From: Branchiostoma floridae
Taxonomy: Eukaryota; Chordata; Leptocardii; Amphioxiformes; Branchiostomatidae
Direction: 5' to 3'
Length of the DNA: 52,516 nucleotides
NCBI RefSeq assembly: GCF_000003815.2
Contig: NW_023365730.1
Coordinates: forward strand, 469,832-522,347
Position 1 is the stretch's first letter, and each line of letters starts with the position of its first letter. The translations under genes and the position numbers were made by a program. Positions 1 through 13,800 of the stretch are shown here, piece after piece. Below the pieces are notes generated by a model. It was given only the letters and a program-made list of their open reading frames with translations. It ran no database searches and was not told the origin of the DNA.

Positions 1-831
1 AAACTCCCTTTCCCGGCACAAGAGAACATAGTCAACGTTGAAAGTCGCGGACCAAGAAGTGCATACTAGTAGCCTACGAAGACTAGAAGACAACAAGAGA
101 CCAGCCGGCATTCTATGACATACAAAAGGCACTCGCGACTTCAACCTATCATACACACGAACAAACACTAATAAAAATTGTCTTGTTTCAATATGAATAA
201 ATATATGGTGCTATTACAGAATAAGAAATGCGAGCAAGAAGCTGCCGAATAAATGGGGAGGGGGGCAAAATCCAGAAGGGGGGGGGGGGGAAGGGCGTCA
301 GATCTCTCGACGCCACTTTCCATGACAAAAGGGATGCACTGGGTGAGGCAGACCGGGGAAATATAATTAGGTGGTAATTGACCGCTAATGTATGCATATT
401 CCGCCAACACACAATGCAACACACGGCTCATGTCCTGTTGTGTAAGGTTGTTTCAAGGGAATCTGTAAGGGTATTTCAAGCCCTTTACACGTCCTGCACA
501 CAGAAATGGTTCGTTTCCGCGAGATTCTAGGACATGTAAAGGACTGTACACTTCTCGTTTGCAGGCATGAAACCTCCGGATTTTGAAGGCCATGTTTAAT
601 TTCAAGGACTGTGTAAGTCAGTTTCCATCCTGGAAATGAGGCTTTTCAGGCAGTGATGCAGTTACATGACTCCACTACATCAGCAAGTAGGAGAAGTAAG
701 CACACCTGCATAACTTACATGGCTTGTTCCAATCAATGTCATCATCTAAGTATTATAATAATCTATAGTGATAATTTATGATAAAATTGGATAAAAATAT
801 TTATTATTAAAAATAAAAAGTCTGGTCTTAC
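1..831. other. Left edge: no gene recognised
   Basis: Presumably gene A intron. Bases 1-60 match the interior of the palindromic element at about 42983-43209 (both contain GAGAACATAG followed by CAACGTTGAAA), so a truncated copy of that repeat crosses the window edge. The rest is AT-rich with G-runs near 258-290 and no supported exon. Confidence 0.5.
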
Positions 832-942
832 ATCTTTGTATATTCCCCACATGACCTTCTTGCACTTCTTCTGTGACATCTTCTGCTTCCAGTCGCAGTA
901 GGTCTTGGTTGCAGTTGCGTTCATCCGCCTTCCAGTAGCCTT
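832..942 (-). CDS. Gene A exon 33: Lys-rich two-Cys exon, last one in window
   Basis: 111 bases, phase 0 to 0. It encodes [20 protein letters not shown] and [13 protein letters not shown]. No stop is present and the donor GTAAGA is intact, so the gene continues. No further exon is convincing in 1-831. Confidence 0.75.
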
Positions 943-3900
943 CTGTTTAATTAGAAAAATTTAAAAAAAAAAGTTAATTATCGTAGAAGTTAAGCATTGT
1001 ACTAAAAAATGGTTGATTTATCTACCTTATTGACAATTGCAAAGAACTCAAATTTTATGATTCAATGGGTAAAATGTAAAGATCATAGATAAAGAAAACT
1101 CCTGAAAGATGATGTGTTCCAGGTTTACGGAAAAGGCTGGGCTGTCTACCTGGGCTGTCTACCTAGGCTGGCTATCACGTCAGGCTACTTGGACCTACGA
1201 AAGCCCATTGGGACAAAAGCTGTTTTAGCAGTAGGGGTTGTTTGTGCTCAATGAAGAAGCTATGCTTTGCTGTAGATGTAAGACTATTGTGAGGAACATG
1301 AATGTATAAACTGTTAATATGACCTCAGCAATGATAATATTATTACTTTTATTCAGATAATAACACATAATTGTTACCGAGGGATCCATGACACTCTTCA
1401 GTATAAACTTCTGGGTGTAGAACTCGTCGAGCTGAGCGGAAAAGTCCACAGTGTGACGGTCCTCATCGTAGCCATACGTCTTCTGATCCATACACATCAG
1501 TCTGGGAAAACATCAAACATTACTTAAGACATGAATGAATGAATTTTTATTGCTCAACAATCGCACAGGGTACAATGTATGGCAATTAATAACAACTAAT
1601 AGCTATACAGACAATAGTGCTAAGAGCTACATACAAAGCAACAACAAAAGATTATCGATAACAGTACAGTTACATGTATGTATTTGTATGGTTAATCTGG
1701 TCTCGCATTTGGAATACATTATAAAGAAACTGGCCTACGTAGACAGATATATGAGTTGAACATGAGAGCAATACATGGAAAATATCGCATGTGACGGCTG
1801 GGGTGCAACTTCAAGAACTGCTAAACTGAAGATGCCAAACAGTTTAAGCCTTTTGGCCAAACGGTTTGCATGTTGCATTTGTGATCTGCCGGCCCGGGTT
1901 CGGTCCTGGGTGTCAGCATGTTGTTTCTTTCTGTTTCTACTCCCTTGTACTGTAGCTCCCAGTCACAGCACAGCAGGGAAACTTGGGAAGAAGATGGCAG
2001 TTCAGCTTCGGGCAACTCTCATATACCTCTGATACCAAATAACAAACAAACAAACAAACAAACCTGTTGCTCCCAGTCTCAGCACAGCAGGGATACTCTG
2101 GCAGAAGATGGCGGTTCATCTTCGGGCAGCTTTCGCACACTTCGTCAGCGCTGTTCTGTCTCAGCGAATCGAAGCACTCGGCACGGTCGGTGCTCTCGTA
2201 GGAGCAGCACTCCCCGAGTTGTGCCACGCGACGCTTGGCGACCTCTGCGCTGACGGTGAAGTTGGACGGGACGCGGGGCGTTGGGTTGTCAGTCATGTAA
2301 GACACCTGGAAATCAACCATTTCATAGGTTAAATTGGGTAACTTCAAATCTTAAGGTTCGTATATGGACAGACAAATAAGTCATTCCTTCATTTCCTTAA
2401 AGTTTGTTCATTCCTTCAATTCCTTCCTCGCTTCCTTCCTTCATTCCTTCACTCATTCATTCCATTCTTGATTCCTTCAATAATTCCTTCATTTCCTTCC
2501 TTTCTTCATGCATTCATTCCTGTACTCAATCATACCTTTGTTCGTTTCTTTATTAATTCTTTCCTTTGTGTATTTCTTTGTTCATTTATTCCTCTTCCTT
2601 CTTTTATTCCTACCTTCCTCCTGTACTTCAATCTTTCATCCTTCCTTCCTTCCTTCATTCATTCATTTACATTTATTCCTGCCTTTACCCTTGCCAGAGT
2701 GATAGCGCTTCATTTATTCCTTCTTTCATTTATTCATTCCTCCATTCACTCACATCCTTCCCTGCCTTTACCTTTTTGCAGATCTCCTCCACACGAATAG
2801 TATCCTCCCCACGAGGGACAAAGAAGTAGACAGAGTCAATGTCCTTGCCGGAGTGATAGCGCTTCACAGTCTTGTTGGCCGGGGACATTTCCATCATTGG
2901 TTTTCCTCCTAGAAAACATTCATTTGTTAACACAACCTTGGGCTATTCTTTTGGGTTTTCCTCCTAGAAAACATTCATTTGTCACACCTATTCTTTTGGG
3001 TTTTCCTCCTATAGAAAACATTCATTTGTTAACACAACCTATTCTTTGTATCATCTAGTACATAGTTATTACATAATGTCACACCGGAAGTTGGGACCAG
3101 AGGTTGGGAGCAGGCTAGTACATATTTCACCTAATAAAGCCCTAAAATTGCTTCTCTTAGTTCTCAAAATCAATTATCATTCGATGCCAGAATTTTGGAG
3201 TGGCCAGAGCGATAGCGCTTTACTGTCTTGTTGGCTGGGGACATGTTTACCATTGGTTTTACTCCTATATAGTATATTACTATTAGAGAACAATCATTCA
3301 TTTGTTAATATGACTTCAAAATCTGTTCTTTGTATAATCTAAATACAATGTAGTTACATACAATATGTCATGCAACCATTTGTTAATAATATGATAAGTT
3401 AAACCGAGGATTGATGTGTTCAAAAATTTTGTCTTGTTTTTCCCTCTTTGCCATTGAATACTGTAGGAAAATCATCAATTTCAAACCTGAGTTTTGTGAG
3501 GAAACCCACCCCTATAACAGACACATTGCGATCAGACTACTCACCCTTGAATGATGACATCATCTTCTGGATATAAGGGCAGCTCATCAGCTATAAAACA
3601 AAAACATTGCAATGTTTTTTTTCTTTCATAAGACCATGTTGATTTAATTATAAGGTTCTTGACATCCTTTTGGAATCCAAAAATCTGATGCGAACGTGCA
3701 AATAAAAAAACGTTTGACCTAAAAAGTTGCCTTCATTATGAAATCTAAATAGTCAGAGGGTTGTACAAATGACAACACACAGAATATGGTATACCGAACA
3801 ATTATGATTTTTCATTTTTGTTCTAACTTTTACATCTTCTTTGACCTTCTAATGTTCTATGACATAAAAACAAAAATACACAATGTAGCAAGCTGGTATC

Positions 3901-6900
3901 GTAGGGCAGGGAGGAAAACTTGTGAATGTGACTGCATTCACTCCAGAAAACTGCAAGCTAGAGTGTACCATTAGGCATAAGCCTGGTCCTTGGTCTTTGT
4001 TTTATGCTGTACCAGTCATGCCACACAGAGCTAAGGAAGCTCACAAAGAACACATCCTCCTACACAGGGACATCCAGCAGCCAAGCTGCCTGTCTGGATG
4101 TCCCTGCATAGGAGGATGAAAGAACAGGGCAGAGTGCACGGTTGAAGAAAGAGTGATTGCAGTGTTCAGCTTAAAACACGTGTATGTCACCTCATCACAA
4201 GGGGCGGTATTACGCGACACAAGGCGCCAGTTCCTGGCCTATGCACGCACATGTGCAGGGACACCCAACAGCCAAACCGCCTGTCAGGATGCATGCCCTG
4301 CTCTTTCAACCGTCACTCTTAGTTCAGTGACCATTGGAGCAACAGAACTAAACGACCTAAAACTTACCCAACGAATGGCAACGTTAACAAAGTCGTTCAT
4401 CTTACTGTAACAGAGTTGCAGAAGCTGAGTAGAACTAAGAGGACTAAAACTCATCCTGTGAGTGAGTTGTAGTCAGTAACACTGGTATTGAATACAACTC
4501 ATACCACTGCAGAAATCTGTATCTGTATCTGTATCTATATAGCTGGTATAACCGCCCTTCGGCGTAACACACCAGCTTCTGTATCTGTATCTATATAGCC
4601 GGTATAACCGCCCTTCGGCGTAACACACCAAGCTTTGCAGGCACGCGGCGCGGCAGCAGCTGGTTATATATAATACACAGAATGACTTGTCACACCTAAC
4701 TGTTGCACATCTATCCACAAGTGTTCTTTAAAAAGAAAGAAGAACTAAAGTTGACTACCACTCACCCAGCGAACGGCAACGTTAGCAAAGTCGTTCATCT
4801 TGTTGTTGTAGAAGCTGAGCTCAGCGGAGAAGTCGCGGGAGTCGGCAGCGGGGGAATACGGGCGCCACTCCTGAGCAAAGCAGGACATGCGGTCCGCATC
4901 GTTGCTACGGCAACAGCGATGTTCAGGCACGTCAGCCTTGATGTAGGTGACTGCCTCCTGGACATACTTGTGGAGATAGGTGCCGTTGGTCTTGTTCACT
5001 AGGGTGTCCATCCACTGGTCCTGTAGCAGACAAAGTGCAGGTACATGTATGTCAAAGGTGTCATACCATGAAATTTCTTGCATTTTCATTCAATTGGTAA
5101 AGGACACATGCTTAGGAATGATGACTAGTAGATAATCCTCTCTGCCATTGTGTACATCATACAGTACATCTCACTCGGCTAATTCAGCCTCATCTTCCAG
5201 ATTTCTTCTAAACATGCACACAACAACACTGAGTTCAAGTGAAACTGCAACAGCTGCAGCTTTTAAGTCTTGTACTTGCAGCTATACAAAACTGACTTTA
5301 GCAGTCTACCAGTTTAATGCAAAGCAAAACAATTCTGGAACAAACTCTTACCGAGCGCAGTCAATAGCAAGACAGTGAAAGAGTTTGAGACATGATCTGG
5401 GCAGGAATGGGGACTGCAGCGAGACCAGTGTCAGTACCGATTCACAAACTGATACTGATACAGCTGCAGCTAGGACAGCCTCATTACCCAGAAGTAGGGT
5501 ACCTACTGGCTTTGGTTCAAGGTTAAGATTCGAGGTAAAGGTAAAGATGATCATTACTGCCTTTGAGTACATCACAGTCAGCATGTCAAGCCATGTTTTC
5601 TCCCAGATTCCTTCTTAAACACGCAATAACGCTTAATTCAAATGAACAGTTGCTGCTGTCAAAAACAGGTTAGGCTAAGCATCTACCAGATATGCAGAGG
5701 AACAAAATTCTAACAAGTAATCCTTACCACCTTCGGGTACATCTCACAGAGCTCGTTCAACCTCTTCTGGCGGATTCCTTCTAAACACATGACTCATTTA
5801 AAATGTGACGCGTTTAAAATGAAACTGTTAACAGTAACTATTGCAGCTTGTACTTGCTGTACAAAACTTGCCAAGCAGTCTACCTGAGTGACATGCAGCT
5901 GTACAACACTGACCAGTCAAAATTTAAGCAAAAAAATTCTAACGAATGATCCTTACCACCTTCGGGTATATCTCACAGAGCTCAATTCAGCCTCCCTCTA
6001 AACATACTTGCTAGATGTGTAAAATGAGCTATATTTGCTGTACATGTACTTGCCCCTGTTAAAAACTGTCATGGCAGTCTACCATGGGCCAAATAAGCAA
6101 TTTTTGATAAAGCATGACACAAAAGACTTACCACTTTCGGGTACATCTCACAGAGCTTGTTCACCCTCTTCTGGCGGATATCCTCCAGACATGCGGCAGC
6201 TTCCTGCCCGTCCTTGCGGCAGCAGCGCTCCTGATGGACAGACAGCATGCTGAACCTCTGCAGGGGGTCCAGACGGAGAAGGGTGGGCTCCTCAGATTCC
6301 TCCAGGGAGTACAGACTGTCACGCCTGGAAATAAACAACACTTACTAACAAGAGTTCGTAGACCTCAGGCCTGCATGAAATGTATTGGGTTTCTGTAGAC
6401 CTATTGTGTATTTTTGCCTTTTTGTCTGTGGTACGTGGTTGGAAAAATGAGCTTTTTACCGTGTTGGTTGTGCACCATGCAAAAGTCTGACTCTGAAATT
6501 CCATTTTCTGAATTTGTAAGTTTGGACATGGATGAACATTACTTATTTTGGATTTCTTAAGTATGTAACCAACCACAGTACTTTGAAGTTGTTGAGACGC
6601 TACCTTTTTTGTCTCAGATGGCCCATGCACATGTAGTTACTCTGTCACATGATATACTAATATCTTCCTATTTCAATGTACTGACCTAATGCAGCTGCTA
6701 AGTCTCCTTGGTTTGTGTTCTTCCAATGATATTCATTAAAGATTTATTTCTGGGGTGTTATTCACTTGACATCGGAATGTTACTCGCATAATTTGACCAA
6801 TGATACTTTTATCTGTAGTTCCATAGACATTAGACAATATGAATAGTGGTAGCCCCCATGCAGCAGCAACAGTTAGTCCCCAGGGTGGTATGATATTTTC

Positions 6901-9900
6901 ATTCAATCCATCCAACCCAAACCTAAATCTCCTGTAGTATCTAAGCCAAATTTAACAGCACAATTTACTATGAAAAATGTCCTTGTCAATCCCATTTATA
7001 GATGGCAAGCTGCTGGCAATGGAAGCTTTGAAAAGTTCAGAAGCTGTTGTAGTCAGAGCAAACACCCAGCAAACATCCCCGCAAACCAATGAGCAGTTGC
7101 TTAGAAGGGGAATTTCATCATATATTTGCCGCGACAAAATGCAACAAACCATACTGAATTCAAAACAGAACAAAGCTAAGCCTCCACCACTTAACCCTGC
7201 CTGTACCATAGATTAAGCAGGCCCAAAAACCAAGCGAATATGACTAGCCCAAAACAACAAATTACCTGTATACAGTATGGAAATGGCATTACCAAAGAAA
7301 CAAAAAGAAACACAGGACAAATCATACACATACCTTTCTCTTATGCCCACACTCTATACAGTTCTCCTCCACATTAGAAAATTGCATCTTCTTCTGTTTA
7401 AGTTCAAGTTCAACCATGATTGCCAACAGGGTAAAGGAACTTGTACCGGAACTTAAAACTCAGTACTATACAGCTCTAGAAACACCACAAAGAGTAATAA
7501 GCAAACTCCAATTATACCTGACCAACAGATATATAATCTGGCACACTCCCATCATCTGGCAAACTGTCAGTGCCACTAAGTAACCTGATACATTGAAGGT
7601 GGCCCAGGCCAGATGATGGTTCTACACCCAACCATAATCTGTTTTTAAAACCAAGCAGATATTGGGAGGATGCCCCAACCACACTAAAACAGGGTCAACC
7701 TATACAGTATCAAGTTCAAGCACTAGGAGGCCCAAAATCAAACCTGACCACCAGGACACCACAAACAACTCACGTACCAAATGGCAACACAATGGCACCT
7801 TGCGTTCCGGAGATACAGCGCACGCCCCGTGCCCGCACAAAAGGTAACCTAAAATGTCAAGTTCAAGCACCAAGGGCGCCAAAATCAAAATTGAGCATTA
7901 TTCAGCCACCGCCGACACATGTGCCAAATATCATTGCGCCAGCACCAGCCGTTCAGAAGATATAACTCCGGAAACACCCCTCCCGGACACAAAATTCGAC
8001 CTGCCGGGTCAAGTTCAAACGCGACAAGGCCCAAAGTCAATCCTAGGCAACAGGCAACAACCCCCCACCCATGCACCAAAAATCGTCGCAATTGCGCGTA
8101 TCGTTCCGGACACACAGCGCCAAAAGTGCCCCAAAAACACCAAAAATGCCACCTTTAATGTCAAGGTCAAGCGCCAGGAGGCCCCAAATCACACCTGAGT
8201 GTCAGGCTACCACCCCCAACCCATGTACCAAAAATCGTCGTGCTCGCACCATCCGTTCACGAGATACAGCGCCCTACATCCCCGGCTACCGAAAAGTTTC
8301 CACCAGCATCAAAACCATACCTGCATACATGCAGGTAATAACATAAAAGGCAACAAGAGGTTCACTAGTTAGTAGTTTAAGGTACTCTAAACCCTTAGAC
8401 TGCCAAAGTTTCAGCACTATAATATGCTATAAGTGCCAGGGTTAGCCGCTGACTTCCAAAAAGAAATCCATGAACAAGGCTGAAGTCCCTAACGGCTGGG
8501 CTTTGTGCGCTGGGCTTTGTGCGCTGTATACGCGTGCGCAAAGCTGCTACTTCAGGGGAATACGCTATCCCGGATATATCCAGGTGCAGCACACAGGGCA
8601 TGTATAGGTGTGCCGGATATATCCGGGTTTGGCAGTTTAAGGGTTAAGGTAGTAGAGACTGTCATGCCTGGAAAACAACAACACTCTTACTATAACATAG
8701 ACTCGCCCATAGAATACAGGCTGTCACATCTGAAAAGCAACAACACTACTTACTCAAACTCAAAGGCAACGAGAGATTCATGTGGAGAAAGGTAGTCCCA
8801 TAGCCTTTTTAAGGACATAGATAGTCTCCAAGCAGATCCTACGGTGCCATAAGATAGTGTCAAAGCTGGCTAAGGAGCATAGCCGGCCAATGGCAGTCAA
8901 ATTGACACCTTGGCCAGCTTTGATACTATCCCTAAGGCACCTTAGGGTCTGCTTGGAGACTATCTAATAGTATGTCCTTAAAAAGCCTATGGGACTACCT
9001 GGGGTGTGTTAGAAGAAAAGTTAGCAATCCATTCATTTGAACTTTATTTATTAGTCATACAATGCACTGTAGATGTACCTGACTTTCTGGCAGTAGCTGC
9101 CTGCAGTTTGCTCGTTGAATGCTGGGGGGCGCTGTGACATCATGTTCATCTGAACGAAGTGCAAGAAACCCTGAACAAAGGTGATGTTCTTGGTGTAGTC
9201 CTTGCTGTGAATCTGATGGGATAATAAGAATAAAATCAAATGATGTCAGTAATCGTACATATTAGTTTTGTAAGCTGTTACAGCAAATGTAAATAAAATT
9301 TTAGCAGTTGCAGCAAATAGGAACTAAATATATATTATTACCTGTTACTGTAAACAGTAAAGTATTGTTTTTGGCAACATCTTGGGGTCTCAGACATGTA
9401 ATATTGAATTTCATTTTCAAATGCAGCAAAATTATGTAGCAAAACAATGTAGCAGAATAATGCAAAATAAAACATGATTAGGTAACTTTGTTGAGAGAAT
9501 GCGGGATGCTTCCCTCACAGTAACTAGTGTTGTGTGCAAGTAGTTGACCCAGCCATTTGTCAAGCTACTTGCACACAACACTTATTAAGTTGCTAAAATG
9601 GCTCACCTGTGAGTCGAAGCCGTAGCGAGACTGGTCCATGCAGGAGAGACGCTCCTCCCCTGACAGCTCGCAGCATGGCATCATGATGCTGTTCACAAAC
9701 TCCAGGGAGAAGTGGCACGTCTGGTCAATGTTCGTCAGCCTCATGGCCTCGAAGCAGGACACCTACAAGTTGATTACAAAACAGATAATTCTATGATTTT
9801 GATTTACTTCTTTATGATCTGTAAATCATGTTCAGTTTTGATCATATGCAGCATTGTGATTTGATGTAGCTTCAATAAATTTTTTGTTTAGCTATGATTA

Positions 9901-10759
9901 CAAATTGTAATACTATGTATATTACGTTTCATATAGATTTTGTAATTTACATGTTTTTTTTGTTAAAAGCTGCATAGGCTTCTGTTCCCCCCTGCATGCA
10001 TGTTTTCTTTTCATTCTGTATCACTTTGTTTTGAATTTTTGAATATGTGCTGAAATAAATCAAAATGGATCAAAGGAAGTTTGTGGCAAAAAAGAAGTTG
10101 TGGTGTCTTGTGTGGCGGAGCTGAAGAAAATGTAGCGTAGATAGGACTAAATCAGGACATAAACAGCATGCAGGCTATGACCTAAACTGACCTGTTCCTC
10201 TCCGGTTGCCGAGCAACACTTCTGCAGATCAGACACGCGCTGCTTACCCAGCAGCTCCTTGTTAGGCTTCCAGCTGGGGAGGGACTTCTTAGCCCAGCCT
10301 CCCTGCTTCATGGACTTCTTGCCCCACTTGCCACCCCACTTCTTGCCATGCATCTGAAAATAATTAAGGAGTTAGAAAGAACTTAAAGGCATGTCGATGA
10401 AGGTTAGACATTTGGGTGTAATTATCATGCCAAATTGCAGTTATTCAATAAGTAGCTGAATATGATTTTGGAAACGGTCAGACGTTTCAGGTCAAATCCA
10501 CACCTTTCTTCAGTGACACAGAGGAGATCTTGTTGTAATGAACAGCAGGTGAATCGATAAATAAACACACACACACACGCGTGGGCACACACAAACACTC
10601 ACACACACACAAAGACACTTACATACACACACACACACACATGTACACACACACAAACACACACACACACTGACACACGCACACACACAAAGACTCTCAC
10701 ACACACAAATACTGACACACGCACACACACAAAGACTCTCACACACATACACAAATACT

Positions 10760-10800
<41 letters not shown>

Positions 10801-13800
10801 AAACACACACACGCACTAGGACACAGCCCTAATTGTTTCCCAGCACCCACCATGTGGCTGTCTTCCTTGCTCTCTTCCAGAACACACACACACACACACA
10901 CACACACATGCACGCACACACTAACACACACCAGTAACACACACACAAACACACACACACACACAAACACACACACATACATGTACACGCACACTATACT
11001 GTAGTATGCAGCCCTAACTGTCTCCCAGTACCTACCATGTAGCTGTCTTCCTTGCTGTCTTCCTCCTCCACCTTCAGATGGACATCCAGAGCAGCACAGG
11101 CGATGGCAATACCTTCTGCATCAGTCCCTCGCGGGGCCAGGAAGACCGGAGACTCGAGCGGACTTTTCGGGCCGTGGCCGTACACGTCCCAAACGGTGTC
11201 CAGCTCCTTACCGTGCTGACCATGGTGGAAACCTGGCTTGCCATGTTTACTGTGGGGTTTGCCGTGATGACCACCACGATGACCACGACGATGACCATGA
11301 TGACTTCCACCGCCATGTTCACGACGATGACCATATCCTGTTTGGAAAAAAAGCACGGCTTTTATTCTTAAAGTTGTCAGACCAAACTAATATCCAGGCA
11401 AATGTACTAGTGACATAAGAGATTATTAAGATAGTATCAAAGCTGGCTAAGGAGTACAGCTGGCCAAAGGGAGTCATCTGAGCCACTGGGTAGCCACGCA
11501 CACTCCTATATATATACAGACGGCTTCACTCCTTTGCCATCTCTGTGCTTTCTACACGGGACAGTTTCTACCCTGTCCAATTGTTAGCGGTAGGATTTGC
11601 TATTTATATGTAAATGATTAGAATGACCATGATGACAGTCTCATATCCAGCTTTAAAAAAACACAGCTTTTAAAGTTGTCAGGCCAAACAAGTATTCCCC
11701 ACCTAAATACCAGGGATTACTGTAACAGTAAATGAGTGTCACAATTGACAATTCTCAAAGCGCTTTCTAACCAGCAAACTTTGTAATTTATGGCTGCTCC
11801 CAGAGTTCTTAGATTGAAAAAAATCGACTGTATTACTTGTAATAAAAGATGCACTGTTTTGACATTTCACGTTTGAAGTTGGTACTTCAGGTCAAAGCCA
11901 AAGTCTGGGTGCCCACTTAATTCAGGTTTTCTCTCAAGAAAAATCGCGACAAGCCAGGAAGTTAGCGATTACGCCACGAGGTATCGCCTTGAACATCAAT
12001 AATTTATTCACTTGTCTTTCGTTTCACTGCATGAGGGCGCGGACTCCGGCAAAAAGGAGGTGTACTTTTTTTTACTATCTCAGCTCACTTCAAAGGGTTT
12101 GCCATGAATCCCAAATCGGGGAGCAGTTTATTACAAGAAATGTGGTAAGCTGAGGTGAGGTATAGTGGCAAACAGGGCTCTAGCCAGCATCCGTTTTTAC
12201 GTCAATTGACAGAAATTTGCTGCATGTGACGGAAACTTTTTTAAACCAATCTGTCAACCTTGACGGACAAAAATTCTGGGTAGAAGCTACAGGCGGCTTG
12301 GGGACGCTGTCCATGGTCGGAAAGCCACACACTGTTTGTTTTGCTATTGTTATGATTGTTGACTTAGTGTGTCGGCACCTCTTTTGCATACGATAATCTG
12401 ATTTAAAACCCGTTTTTGAAGGTCTCAGTTCCGTCTTTCTAACATAATTTTTGCGGTTTTCGCGACAATGGGAATTGGCTGACGGAAAAAAATTTCGAGC
12501 TGGCTAGAGCCCTGGTGGCAAATGGCTGTTGATAGTCACATCTTACCGTGTTCCTCTGAAGAAGAAGACTCCTCTGAAGAAGAAGAAGACTCCTCGGAAG
12601 AAGAAGACTCCTCGGAAGAGGAAGACTCCTCGGAAGAAGAAGACTCCTCAGAAGACATCTCAGATGACTCCTCAGAAGAAGAAGATGAGGAAGAAGATGA
12701 GGAAGAAGACGAAGATTCCTCGGAAGACTCCTCACTGCTGTCTTCATCCTTTGGGACAACAAATATAAGATCAAGCTAGTCTTAGAAATGAGAAAAACCT
12801 AACTATCATTAATAACTACTGATACAATAGTTTAACAAAGTAAAATTGAAATGCATGATGACACTTATTTTCAAATGTCAACCTTTATTTTTGTGGATAA
12901 TGGTTACAATTTATCTATGGATTTGAATTTTATAAAACGAGCTACATTAGGAAACATGACTATCTTACCTGCCCGAGAACAGCCGACAGCCAGTCACTGT
13001 AGACCATCTTCTTCTCATGATAATTTCTGTGAGCTAAAAAAAACAAAAACATCATTTGAGTGTTCTAGCCAACCTGAAATTTTTTCCATCCCCTCAGGAT
13101 TTTGAATGGAAACTCTCCAAATAAGGCCATGGAAGATGAATATCACTTTATCATGGTTATATGCTCAGGATATGATGATAAATGCACAAAGCTCTTTACC
13201 TTTCTCACTGCTTGTTCAAAGAATTCAGTACATTCCGCCCTATAAATAGATTTAATAAAATTCTAGGAGACAACCCTTGATGTGTACAAATATTTAAAAC
13301 CTTAGAAGCAGTGATGCAAACAATGTGTTAAACCCAACATGTACATAATACACCTGTTTGTTACTACATTTGAGGCCACCTGTTGACCGTATGACTTGTA
13401 TATTGTATTGTGTAGACGTAAGAGACCTTATATTGTACTTTTGTCGTGTCAATAAAGATTACTCACAAGGAGCAGGCTTCAGTCCCTCGACACACTTAAG
13501 ACGTTCTTCTCCGTCCTTCTCACAGCACTCAACAGCCTCCTCGGACACCACGTCATCCTAAACAAGAAAACAACAAAACTAGAATTCAGTATCTCCAGTC
13601 ATTCCTAGTTCAGGATGAAATTAAAGGATGCTTGTGTTGGTAGAAAGTGTAAAATTCAGGCTTTGTGATTGTCCAACCTTCAGAATATCTAGCCTGATTT
13701 AATCGTGCTTCTTATTGGCCCATCCTACATTGCGGGGAGGGGCCAATCAGCAGAGTTTGCGGTAAACAGAATATTCTTAGACTACAGAATATCTAAAAGT

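Noticed and set aside
480-500. Terminal exon of gene A ending in a quick stop (CAG then GACGTGTAA near 490)
   Set aside because: It would add only two residues, and there is no polyadenylation signal on that strand nearby.
2468-2829. Ser/Phe/Pro-rich ORFs, plus strand
   Set aside because: Reading frames through an ATTCCTTC simple repeat.
10510-10994. Cys/Val-rich ORFs on the minus strand
   Set aside because: Direct translation of the CA microsatellite; no splice or codon signal. The same applies at 13777-13984 and 36239-36597.
12529-12768. Lys/Pro-rich plus-strand ORF
   Set aside because: Antisense shadow of the Ser/Glu exon 22 of gene A.
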